This document shows, one piece after another, positions 1-9,356 of a DNA stretch of 16,005 nucleotides; within the stretch, counting starts at the first letter, position 1; each line of letters starts with the position of its first letter. This stretch comes from Chitinophagaceae bacterium (GTDB lineage Bacteria; Bacteroidota; Bacteroidia; Chitinophagales; Chitinophagaceae). The stretch is taken from positions 1 through 16,005 of the forward strand of contig JADKAM010000008.1 of the NCBI GenBank assembly GCA_016715365.1. Direction: 5' to 3'. The notes beneath the pieces were generated by a model. The model did not search any database and was not told the DNA's origin. It saw only the letters and a program-made list of their open reading frames with translations. The position numbers and the translations under genes were made by a program.

Positions 1-707
1 CAATATGGCCGGGGTAACGCAATGCTTTTTCTTTCATGTTTGGGATATGCCCGATGGTAAATAAAATAGAACGCAAACCAACGGTATTAAAAGATTCCAG
101 TGTGCCCACCTGTTCAAAAATCTATTAATTCAGCATCGCTCAGTGCAGGTTTGGTAAATACGCAACTGTTCTCAACGTATCGTGCAGGCCTTGTATATTC
201 TTCCAGCACATCAATGGGAGAGAAGGGCGTTTTATATTCAAAAGGATAAACCTTTTCTTTGTGCCGCCAACCATGCATTCAAAATTCGTGATTATCATCC
301 GCTCATTGTGATAACCCAGCATTAAATCGTTCTCATGCCCGGCGCCACGCCACAATCCACAACGGCTGCATGATCATTTTCTTTGCAAGCGCATCCAGTT
401 CCTACGAATTCTCCGGAAAAATGAAAATATCCACTACATTTTTTACCGTTGATGATTGCTCCCAGCGTTTTGTATCCCATAAACCCGGCAATTGCAGAAA
501 TCACATAATCGAAACTGCTAAGCATGGAATTGTAACTGCTGTAATTACTCAGATCGGCTTTTATAGTTTTAATTGAATTGTTTTGAGTAAGTATATGCAG
601 CGCATGATCACTTACATCAAAAGAAGTTAGCGTTGTATTTTTTGCTGCCAGGTCAATGGCTATTGCACGGCCTACCATGCCGGCACTCTGTTGGTTGCTA
701 TTTGCAT
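1..707 (-). CDS. Saccharopine dehydrogenase-family oxidoreductase, partial and frameshifted
   Basis: NAD(P)-dependent oxidoreductase of the saccharopine/lysine dehydrogenase type, expected to act in the cytoplasm on an amino-acid substrate. What is seen: near the N-terminus AGMVGRAIAIDLA is the end of a Rossmann GxGxxG loop, a following FDVSD gives the acidic residue after strand 2, and about 110 residues in VVDCGVAPGM is a signature of this family. Further on, in other frames, come LMLGYHNERMIITNFECMVGG and, at the very edge, a stretch resembling SILFTIPNMKEKALRYPGHI. The start is placed at the ATG at 707, whose first codons read MQIA, just before the glycine loop. The C-terminal part lies beyond the left edge. 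The frame changes at least three times (near 690, 340 and 180), which I read as base-calling errors. The exact substrate (saccharopine, lysine or another) cannot be told. Confidence 0.85.
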
Positions 708-1038
708 AAAATGAATTTTGTCGCCCAGGGGCGAAGAGATTATGAAATTCATCTTCGTTACTGGTTGTTGTTCTTTGTGGACCGACATTGGCGACGCTCC
801 ATTCAACAGTGGTAATTTCTATCGTCTTTTATCAAAGCGAATTGAAAAGTATTATAATTACGAAGTCCCATTCATCATCATGGAAATATAGGCTGACAGC
901 CTGTAGAAATGTGCGTATGTATTTTGTATGATCATTTATTTTATAAGTCACCAGCATTTGTCTATTATGCTGATGACCTTTTAACTTCTCAACCCGTCAA
1001 CTTTTCAAACTTACTTCTTCCCGTTTTGCTCACAACTT
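708..1038. other. Intergenic stretch, no assignable gene
   Basis: About 330 bases between the start of the saccharopine dehydrogenase-family gene and the end of the S46 peptidase gene, both on the minus strand. Two short open frames overlap on opposite strands: plus 742-891 (49 codons, starting MKFIFVTGCC) and minus 957-832 (41 codons, starting MLVTYKINDH). Neither matches a family I recognise, and local base errors make either unreliable. No convincing terminator hairpin or promoter was seen. Confidence 0.4.
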
Positions 1039-3166
1039 CTACTCAGCGATTAAATTCCTGGCTCCAGCAAATTTATCTACAATAAACATCACGCGAATGT
1101 CAACCATAATATTGCGGCGGATAGACGGGTCGTAATTAATATCACCATCGTTCCTTCCCAAACACGGTCAAAATTCAGTCCTACTAAATTTCCATCATCA
1201 TTCAGAATGCCGGATCGTTCGAATTACCACCGGTTGTATGATTCACGGCAATAAACAAACCGGCTGACGGCCATTAACGCCCCATCTGCCAAAATCTTTT
1301 TTATTATACAGATCGATCATTTTTTTGGGCAGATCAAATTCATAATCGCCCGGTACATATTTTTCCATCACACCTTCCATATAAGTCTGCAGGTCGTATT
1401 TAACACCATCACGTGGCTGGTAAGTTTTTACATTGCCATAAGTAACACGCAGTGTGCTGTTGGCATCGGGGTAAAAAGCCTTGGTGCTGAAAACATCCAT
1501 CTGTGCCTGCATATAAATGCGTTGCAAACGGTTGATACTGATTTGCAACGCATTCAGCTTCGTGGGATGCATTGCTCACATAAGTTTTAAAATATCAGTG
1601 TACAACTGCCCGGCAATATCAGCTTTAATGGCTGCAATAACTTCAGCAGTGCTTCCTGCAAGTAATTTTATTTTATCTACGAACTAAAAGAAGTCTGACT
1701 GTAAAACAGCTTCGGATAAAGCAGTAATGATTTTCCTTTTTCTGCAAGCATCGTATTAAAAGCCGAAATAAATTCAGCTTTTTGGATCAGCTATATACAT
1801 TCCATCAGGGCGTCAAATAATTTCTGATCAACACCGGCATTATATCTTTAAACGATTCCTCCAGTTTGGTTAATACTTCAGCTTTACGTTTGGTATAAGC
1901 CACCGTTTCATCTTTTGCTAAGCCGTAACCAATCAGGTTCATATCTCACTGCATTTCCCACAGCTCAACCTTCGGTACAATCTCGTTATAATAATCACGG
2001 GGCATAGCCATAAGGCTCAATATCGGTATAAGCCTGCTCCAGGTTTTTCAGCAATTCAATATAAGCCATTTGTCTCCGGGCTTGCTCAACACAATTTTTC
2101 AAAATTGCTTTCGTATTCTTTTCTTTTGGCAACAGCATCTTGTTTTGGTTAATCCCAAATACTTCGCGCCCCGCCATTTTTTCCAGGCATTGGATATAGA
2201 AGCATACTTTGCAGCATACTGAATTTTATGCCTTCATCTTTACGCATAAAGCCATCAAGATCTCTAAATGCTTTGGGCTGCGGATGCCGATTTTTTGCAG
2301 GTCGCTTTTTTTACGGTCTGCTCAATGGCGCTGCTGAGCAGGTATTCATTTGCGGCCGGGAAAACTAAATACCATTGCAAAGTCGCCTTCCCTTCACACC
2401 ATCACAAGAAATATTTAATGCACGCTTTGGTTTGTAAGAACATTGTCTGATGAATAAGGGGGCAGGTTTGTTATCCTTTCCCGCATAAATGGGAACATAG
2501 AAAAATCGCCGGTATACTTGCTGGCCACATCCAGTTGTCGGTATCTTTTCCATAATTACCAATAGAGGATGGGGGAGCGCCAACCAAAACACACATCACG
2601 GTATGTTTCTGCTTACAAACAGGTAATATTTATTGGCTTCAAAAAAAGGACGGATGAGTACATCCTAGTAGCTTTCTTTTTTACATTGCCTCTTAAGGTT
2701 GCAATATTTTTTATCAATAGCACTCTTGTCTTTCTTTTTCGGTTAAGTTATTGGTAACGCCATTTAATGCGTGGCGGTAACATCATCAATACGGATGATG
2801 AAAGTGGCAAACAGGCCGGCGTTGGTCAGATTCCTGTCCTTTGTTATAAGCCCAAAACCATCCCGTATATAATTGTTTTGTAAAGACGAATGATTTTGCA
2901 TGCATCAAAACCGCAATGATGATTGGTGAGGAGTAATCCCTGGTCGGATATTATTGGCAGTACAAAACCACCGAAACTAACGATGGCATCTTTTAAACTT
3001 CCTTTACTGATGCTGTAGATATCGGCAGCGCTGATCTTCATGCCCATCTTTTTCATTTGCCTTTTCATTAAGGGTCTGTAGCAGTTGTGGCAACCACATG
3101 CCTTCTTCGGCAAACCTTTTGCAACAAATGAAATACTGATAATTAAGAGTAGAATGTTTTTTTCAT
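1039..3166 (-). CDS. S46-family serine dipeptidyl-peptidase (DPP7/DPP11-like), frameshifted
   Basis: Secreted or periplasmic peptidase that removes dipeptides from peptide N-termini, a family typical of asaccharolytic and peptide-using Bacteroidota. What is seen: an N-terminus that, after restoring one A in the run after ATG and one T further on, reads MKKNILLLIISISF, a signal peptide, followed by EEGMWLPQLL. Then KMGMKISAADIYS, SLKDAIVSFGG and ISDQGLLLTNHHCGF; the histidine pair at 2916-2921 holds the catalytic His. Near the C-terminus VNHTTGGNS carries the expected nucleophile serine (1220-1222), followed by NLVGLNFDR, INYDPSIRRNIMVDIR and the terminal IVDKFAGARNLIAE before TAG. The span codes for about 709 residues, the normal family length. 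It is broken by many small indels. The residues after the serine read ND instead of the usual GS. DPP7 and DPP11 specificity cannot be separated here. Confidence 0.9.
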
Positions 3167-3197
3167 GTGTTTAAATTTATCGTTTTTCGCCACATGG

Positions 3198-3288
3198 AAT
3201 TCGCCTGCTCAACATTCGATTCATATCAACCTCATTAATGGCTCATTTCATATATAGCTTTTAGCAGTGGCGAATTACAATTAATGAG
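3198..3288. repeat. Two interleaved perfect inverted repeats between divergent genes
   Basis: Between the divergent S46 peptidase and DUF4197 genes, AATTCGCC (3198-3205) is complementary to GGCGAATT (3269-3276), and CTCATTAAT (3231-3239) to ATTAATGAG (3280-3288). The arms are in the order A-B-A'-B', which is pseudoknot topology if transcribed, or paired operator-like sites if read as DNA. Matches of this length can occur by chance in AT-rich sequence. The remaining intergenic bases (3167-3392) show no clear promoter. Confidence 0.3.
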
Positions 3289-3392
3289 TCTTAGTATCAA
3301 CCTTAATTTATCAGTGAAAAATGTAATAACTGTATTTTAACCCTTTCTTAGCAGCAATGGCTTTATTTTGTTGTGTAAACATTAAAAAATCA

Positions 3393-4119
3393 ATGAAGAA
3401 AGTTGTACTCCTTTTATCCGTAGATCCTCATTGCTATTCAATCTGTATCTGCGCAAACTATAAAAGGTTTGTTTGATAAAGTGACAAAGTCTACTTCAAC
3501 ATCAAGCAGCGGCCTCGGCCAATGAGGATATCATTAATAAGTTAAAAGATGCTTTTGCGTGTTGGCACCGACAGCAGTGCCAGGCGCTTAAGCAAATTGA
3601 ATGGCTTTTTTGGCGATGCAGCCATCAAAGTATTAATGCCCGAAGAAGCTAAGAAGGTAGAGAGTACCCTGCGGAGTTTTGGTATGGGCCAGTATGTAGA
3701 TAAAGCCATCCTGAGTATGAACCGTGCTGCAGAAGATGCTGCCAGCGGCGTGGGCAATATTTTTTGGGATGCCATTAAAAAAATGAGCATTACCGATGGG
3801 TTACAGATATTACGCGGCGGCGATTTTGCTGCAACCGATTATTTAAAGTCAATTACTACCAAAGAACTCACCGAAAAATTTAGGCCGGTTATTGGAAGCA
3901 TCACTTGTAAAAGTAGACGCTACAAATACTGGAAAGATATGTTTACCACCCACAACCAGTTCTCTGCTAAACAGGTTAACACAGGCCCTTACGGCTTATG
4001 TCACCCGAAAGGGCTTTAAGCGGATGTTTCTGAAGATCAGTTTGGAAGAACAAAAGATCCGTAAGAATCCCGATGCACAGGTTACCGATATTTTGAAGAA
4101 AGTATTTGGCGGAAAATAA
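3393..4119 (+). CDS. DUF4197 domain protein, frameshifted
   Basis: Predicted secreted protein of the DUF4197 family, about 240 residues, function unknown. What is seen: ATG at 3393 begins MKKVVLLL, and a shifted frame continues IAIQSVSAQT, so the N-terminus is a signal peptide ending near SAQ. The body follows the family closely: KLKDALRVGT (after a shift), RLSKLNGFFGDAAIKVLMP, SFGMGQYVDKAILSMNRAAEDAA, ITDGLQILRGGDFAATDYL, LTEKFRPVIEASLVKVDAT, YWKDMFTTHNQFSAKQVNTDL, LTAYVTRKAL, and the final ISLEEQKIRKNPDAQVTDILKKVFGGK before TAA. At least six single-base insertions or deletions are needed to read it as one frame, for example an extra base near 3514, an extra T near 3552, an extra G near 3896 and a missing A near 3925. 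It is transcribed divergently from the S46 gene and is followed by a REP-like inverted repeat. Confidence 0.92.
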
Positions 4120-4160
4120 ACCTTCCTCTGTTTTTTCATGCCTTGCGTTAAACAAGTTTT

Positions 4161-4221
4161 CAGGTTGAGCTTATCGAAACCGGGCTACTTTAACTAACCC
4201 GCCTTCGACAGGCTCAGGCTG
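4161..4221. repeat. REP-like extragenic inverted repeat (TGAGC..TCGAA type)
   Basis: Left arm 4161-4184 (core TTGAGCTTATCGAA) and right arm 4198-4221 (core TTCGACAGGCTCAGGCTGA) are imperfect inverted copies, 18 of 24 positions complementary plus two G-T pairs, around a 13-base AT-rich loop. The right arm has the TGAGCCTGTCGAAGG pattern that I know as a common dispersed extragenic repeat in Bacteroidota and other bacteria. It lies between the 3' end of the DUF4197 gene and the start of the S41 protease gene and could act as a hairpin protecting or ending the upstream transcript. Confidence 0.7.
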
Positions 4222-4336
4222 ACATTTCATTTTGTATAAGCATTCAAATGAACCCCCTCATTCAGTTTTTCTACAAACGGTATTGCAACAAATAGGGTAT
4301 ATGTGTATATTCACTTCCTAAACTAATTGCAATAAG

Positions 4337-7300
4337 ATGGAAACTTCCATAAACCCTTGACATCTTTTACTTTCTTTTTCTGCAACAGCGCAGGACCATA
4401 CCGCCTATTTTTGTCGGGGAACCCCTGCCTTACACCCGATGGGCAAACCGTGAAAATTGCGGTATGAAGGCGATCTTTGAAAGACAGTGTAATAACGCCA
4501 GGCCAGCAGGTTAACTGCTGGTGCAGGGTTAAGAAACCAGCCCGCGGGTTTCGCCGGATGGCAGATGGATTGCCTTTACAGGCCGCCAGTATGGCAATGC
4601 AGATGTTTTTGTAATGCCTGTTAATGGGGGAGATGTGAGGCAGATCACTTTTCACAGCGGCAATGATGATGTGAGCAGCTGGAGCTGGGATTCCAAGATC
4701 AATTTATTTTAATAGTGGCCGTATGGGCCAGGTTGCAGGCTTTCAAGTAAGTGCCGGTGGTGGTACACCGCAAAGGGTATTTGGAAATTACTTTTTCAAT
4801 ATGATCATAACCTGGTTGAACATCCCGCAACCGGCGAAATTTTTTTTAATGATACCTGGGAAAGCAGCAACCAGGTGCATCGGAAAAGATACAAGGGCCC
4901 TTTCAATCCTGATGTTCAATCTTATCAATTTAAAACAAAGCAGCAAAAAAGTATACCGACTGGCGGGCAAAGATTTTGGGGCAACGATTGACAGGAATGG
5001 TAATATTTATTTTATATCTGACGAAGCCAATGGTGAATATAACTTTGTACACCATGGATGGAGAAAAAAAAAAGGATTGACCCGGTTCTCATCTTCTATA
5101 AAACACCACAGGTAAATGCCAATGGCGGCAAAATGGTATTTGAAAAAGATTACCAGTTGTGGATTTATGATGTGAATAGGATAAGGAAAGCCAACTTAGT
5201 ATTGCCATCATCCGCAATAATACACTGCCTAAAGAAAAAGATTTTGATGTAAGGGGAAACATTTCTGACTATGATATTTCACCTGATGGTAAGAAAGCTG
5301 GTATTTGTTTCCAGGGGCGAATTATTTGTAAGCGATGTGGAAGGTAAATTTATTCAGCAACTAAACCGCAGGTCTGCAGAAAGGGTAGTAGAAGTAAAAT
5401 GGATGAGCGACAATAACACACCGCTGTTCAATCAGACGCTTGAAGGCTATACCAATTTGGTACAGCACAGCAGATGGAAACGGAATGATAAAGCAACTTA
5501 CAACCGACAAAAAAGAACAGCCGCAGTATTGTGCTGAATAAAAAAGAACGCGTGGCTGTTTATCTCTGCGGAAGGGACGAAGTAAAATTGATGGACCTTA
5601 AAACATTTGTTCCCAAAACACATTGTAAGGGATGAAATATGGGGTTTTCAAAACAGCAATCCTGGCTTTTCACCCGATGGTGAGTATGTCGTGTTTACAG
5701 CTATCAGAAATTTTGAGCAGGATATTTTTGTTCATAAACATTAAAGAGAATAAAACCAACCTTACCAATACAGGCATCAAGGAAGCTTCTCCGCTCTGGT
5801 CATCCGATGGGAAATTTATGTACTTTACCTGCAACGCCAAAACCAGCCTATCCCTTTGGGATGCCCAATGCAAGGGTTTACGGGGTGCCGCTGGAAAACC
5901 AGGATGAACCATACCGGCTAGATAAATTCAATGAGCTTTTCAAGAAGAGAAAAGACACTACTAAAAGCAGCCGCAACTGATTCGGTAAAATCAATTACTA
6001 TCGATACCGACCTGATCATGGAACGCACCGATCAGATCACACCTTCGCTGGGTGCCCAGTTTTGCAGGCACTTTATCAAAAGGTGATAAAACCAGCGTGT
6101 TGTATACCAGTAATCATGGCGAAGCGAAAAATGCACTCTGAAAACTAACATCGAACCCTTTGAAGAAAGAAAGACAGAGAAAATTGCAGGTACTGAGAAT
6201 AGTTTTGGTTTTGATATCGTGGAAGAGAGCGATAAAATGTACGTCTTGTTCAAGGTAGTATTAATAAACTTAATCTGGAAGGAAATAAGGTCGATCCCAT
6301 CAATATCAGTTAGACCTTTCGTCGCAACCTTTCAGAAGAATTTGAGCAGATGTTTTATGAAGCATGGGCACAGATGGAAGAGAGGTATTATGATGAAAAA
6401 TTCATGGCCTCAACTGGAAGAAGACAAAAGCTTACTACAGGCGGTTCTTGCCTAACCTGAATAACCATGCCGATATGCGTGTGATGCTGAATGATATGTT
6501 GGGCGAACTGAACTCCTCTCACCAGGGTTTTGTCAACTGGCGATGATGAAACCATCGTGCTTCAGAATCAAACCATGGAAACCGGAATTATGTTTGAAGA
6601 AGAAGATGCTTATAAAGTGAGTATGTGGTGAAGCGTTCTGCAGCCGACAAAAAAAGCCGTGGATATTAAACCGGGCGATATTTTGGTAAAAGTGAATGAT
6701 GAAGAGGTTGACAAAACAAAGACAGGAATTTTTATTTCACCATGCCATCAAGAGATAAAGAACTAAAACTAACTTTTAATCGTAACGGGGAGATGATAAT
6801 AACCAGCTGCATCCGCAGGCAACTTTATTCAATAACCTCTACGATGAATGGATTGATGCCAATCAAAAGCGGGTGGATGAAAAAGGAAGGGCAGAATTGC
6901 CTATGGCTATATGAAGAATATGGGACAGGGAGAACTGGACCAGTTTATCATCGATATGACGCAGGAACTGAATAATAAAGATGCACTGATTTTCGACCTC
7001 CGCTATAATACCGGAGGAAATGTGCATGATGAAGTTTTGCGGTTCCTGTCCAGAAAACTTACCCAACTGGAAATACCGCGAAGGGGCAATGACACCACAG
7101 TCCAATTTTGCGCCTGCTGATAAGCCGGTCATATTATTGATTAATGAGCAATCATTGAGTGATGCGGAAATGACAGCCCAGGGGTTCAAAGCGCTTAAAC
7201 TGGGTAACATCACCGGTAATGAAACCTATCGCTGGATAATTTTTACAAGCGGCGTTAGTCTGGTTGACGGTTCAACCGTTCGTATGCCGGGTTGGGGTTG

Positions 7301-7455
7301 TTATTCACTGGAAGGGAAAAGATCTTGAAATGAACGGGGTGCAGCCGGATATCAAAGTGATCAATACTTTTGATGATAAATTAAATGGCAGAGATCCGCA
7401 GGTTGACAGGGCAGTAGATGAGATTTTGAGGCAGTTGGGGAAAAATAATGATTGA
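4337..7455 (+). CDS. Tricorn-like S41 peptidase with beta-propeller and PDZ domains, frameshifted
   Basis: Large serine protease resembling tricorn, about 1,040 residues, probably periplasmic and degrading peptides. Start: ATG at 4337; a shifted frame reads HLLLSFSATAQDHT, the end of a signal peptide. Propeller blades follow with repeated SPDG-type motifs (near 4434, 5281, 5672 and 5801, the last WSSDGKFMYF). After a linker with TIDTDLIMERTDQITPSLG and FEQMFYEAWAQMEERYYDEK, the core has ELNSSHQGF with the Ser-His pair at 6517-6522, as in the tricorn active site. A PDZ segment (VDIKPGDILVKVNDEEVDK, about 6658-6714) is followed by the S41 catalytic domain: ALIFDLRYNTGGNV, then NEQSLSDAEMTAQGF with the candidate nucleophile serine at 7158-7160, and LEMNGVQPDI with the expected glutamate at 7327-7329. 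Dozens of small indels break the frame. A terminator follows the TGA. Confidence 0.92.
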
Positions 7456-7499
7456 TCTGCTGTGTTAAGAAATTATTAACTATAATTGCAATAAATTGC

Positions 7500-7526
7500 C
7501 ACTCCGTAGAAACGGAGTGACTTTTT
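7500..7526 (+). terminator. Rho-independent terminator of the S41 gene
   Basis: Perfect 8-bp stem CACTCCGT (7500-7507) and ACGGAGTG (7512-7519) around the loop AGAA, followed after two bases by a run of five T (7522-7526). It stands 44 bases after the S41 stop codon and before the next plus-strand gene. Confidence 0.85.
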
Positions 7527-7638
7527 AACGATTGCTTGCTATATGAAAAATTTATGTTCTTTTTATTTGTGCTGACCAGATCAGCTTTACGGTCTGAAAA
7601 ATGACCTTCTAACGATTGATTGTTTCCTTTAGCGATTG
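7527..7638 (+). repeat. Short direct repeats around the 5' end of the helical repeat gene
   Basis: TAACGATTGnTTG occurs at 7526-7538 (with C at n) and again at 7610-7622 (with A at n), and a variant TAGCGATTG at 7630-7638. They bracket the stretch where the following gene loses its expected N-terminal coding sequence. Between them an in-frame string reads VLTRSALRSEK, ended by TGA, weakly like the usual N-terminal SLTKSEKR motif of that protein family. Repeats this short could be chance. Confidence 0.35.
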
Positions 7639-8973
7639 CCTTAAAAGCCCACCTGTATAAAGAATTACTGGCCAGTTTGCGCCTGCTTAAAAGTTCAGAC
7701 AGCATAGACCTGCAGTTACATGAACAACTGGATTATGCCCGCATACTGTACAACAAAGGATTGTACCTGCAGAGTTTGAAAATACTGAACGTGCAAAAGA
7801 CCTGGCTAAACACTATCACCAGGAAAGTTTTTTAATACAGGTAATATCGCTTGAAAAAAAATAGAAACACTGCATATAACCCGCAGTGGCGAAGGTGCTG
7901 CCGACAGGTTAACTGAAGAAGCGAATGATGTAAACAGGCAGCGGAATGAAATAACTACTTTATCAAACCTGGCCCTGCAGTTATACCAATGGTACGTAAA
8001 GCACGGCCATGCACGTAATATAAAAGATGAGAAAGGCGTGCGGGAATTCTTTAAACAAAACCTGCAGATTGATACCACGAATCTTACAGGTTTTTATCAA
8101 ATGCTGTACCTGTACCAGAGTTATTGCTGGTATGCTTTTATACGCCAGGATTTTTTGATGTATTACCGGTACAGTAAAAAATGGGTAGATCTTTTTAACC
8201 AGGAGCCGATGATGATCACAGTTGAAACTGGACATTATATAAAAGGGTTACACAACCTGCTTACTGCCAATTTTGATCTGAGAAATTTCAGAAAATTTGA
8301 TAAATATATTGCCCGTTTTGAAAGGTTTACTTTGTCGAAGCCGGCTAATCAGCACGATAATTTCCGCATGCAGGCATTTGTATATTTAACCAGTGCCCGT
8401 ATAAACCAGCACCTGATGAAAGGCACGTTTGGCGAAGGCATCAAGCTGGTTCCGGCAATTGAAAGAGGGCTGGAAGAATTTCAGATGTATATTGACAGGC
8501 ACCGGGTGCTGGTTATTCAGTACAAAACAGCTTTGCTGTATTTTGGTAATGGCAATTACGAAGAATCTATAGACCAGCTGCAGAAAATTATTAATGGGCC
8601 GGTAGATATGCGCATTGACCTGCAATGCTATGCCCGCCTGTTGCATCTGATGGCCCATTTTGAACTGGGTAACGATGCCATTATTGAATCGCTGATAAAG
8701 TCTGTGTTTCGTTTTATGTCGCGTATGGAAAACCTTACCATTGTTGAGGAAGAGATGTTTAAATTTTTAAAGAATAATGTGTATGAATCTGCCGAAAAAT
8801 TAAAACCCGGATTAAAAATATTGCTGCAGAAGATCAAACAATTTGAAAAGAACCGCTACGAAACAAGGGTGTTTTCCTATCTCGATATCATCAGCTGGGT
8901 TGAAAGCAAAGTGTATGGTAAGCCTATGAGTGCGGTGGTGCATGAAAAATATTTGCAAAGTAAACACAGGTAG
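7620..8973 (+). CDS. Alpha-helical (TPR-like) repeat protein, N-terminally truncated
   Basis: No named function. I recognise a lineage-typical Bacteroidota protein family of about 500 residues, all-helical, cytoplasmic, with no signal peptide. What is seen: KAHLYKELLASLRLL and LDYARILYNKGLYLQSLKIL, which in relatives lie about 100 residues into the protein, then ERAKDLAKHYHQESF, IQVISLEKKIETLHI, and a long helical body to YLQSKHR before TAG. Two one-base deletions are needed, near 7786 (CT to CTT) and at the A run ending at 7861; from 7862 to 8973 the frame is clean. Upstream of 7620 there is an in-frame stop, and only about 90 bases separate it from the S41 terminator, so the usual N-terminus is missing. 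TTG at 7620 is merely the first codon after that stop, not a supported start. The gene ends one base from the end of the opposing DUF2147-like gene. Confidence 0.75.
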
Positions 8974-8974
8974 T

Positions 8975-9343
8975 TTATGCTGAAGCTCTTATCCAGTTTA
9001 TAGAAAGATCAAATACAAACATCCTGCTTAACTTCAACACGATTTTATTTGTATTGGTAAATCTGATCTTTACAAAAGTTGCCTCACTGTTTTCAACAGC
9101 ATAAATAACACCTTCATATCTTTTACGGCGGGCATTGTATTCCAGGTCTTTTATTACTATATATCCGGGACGGTCATTTTTTCGGGTTGATGATTTTATA
9201 ACAGCGTTATATTTATTCCCGGTAGTTTTTTTTATTTCATATACACGGCTGCTATCGCTTGAATACCAAAGCCCGTCTATCTTTTGGGCAGCTACCCTAT
9301 ATGTCGAAATAAAGCAGATGATAAGTAGGAGTATTTTTTTCAT
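8975..9343 (-). CDS. Small secreted DUF2147-like protein
   Basis: 122 residues. The start MKKILLLIICFISTYRVAAQ is a clear signal peptide with cleavage expected after AAQ, followed by KIDGLWYSSDSSRVYEI. The mature part is rich in beta strands: KYNAVIKSS, YIVIKDLEYN, RYEGVIYAVE, TFVKIRFTN, KIVLKLSRMFVFDLSINWIRA. This layout (opening GxW, then a G(V/T)IY strand, ending R-aromatic-x-W) resembles DUF2147/lipocalin-like Bacteroidota proteins, but the match is by eye. In the raw sequence this gene is in frame with the outer-membrane protein gene upstream, giving an apparent 275-codon fusion starting at 9802. The internal signal peptide argues that they are separate genes. It is the last gene of the minus-strand block and stops one base from the convergent plus-strand gene. 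Confidence 0.7.
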   Translation of the reverse strand: MKKILLLIICFISTYRVAAQKIDGLWYSSDSSRVYEIKKTTGNKYNAVIKSSTRKNDRPGYIVIKDLEYNARRKRYEGVIYAVENSEATFVKIRFTNTNKIVLKLSRMFVFDLSINWIRASA

Positions 9344-9356
9344 GCTGAAATAATAG

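Noticed and set aside
5670..5912. 80-codon minus-strand frame opposite the S41 protease
   Set aside because: The plus strand here encodes propeller motifs (SPDGEY, SSDGKF) continuous with the protease; the minus frame is a shadow.
1..7455. Interpretation of all broken genes as pseudogenes in a decaying region
   Set aside because: Breaks are spread evenly over unrelated genes, mostly one-base indels often in homopolymers, with catalytic motifs intact, which fits sequencing error better than decay.
7490..7640. CRISPR-like or attachment-site repeats
   Set aside because: Only two close copies and one variant of a 13-base repeat, with unequal spacing and no integrase or cas gene nearby.
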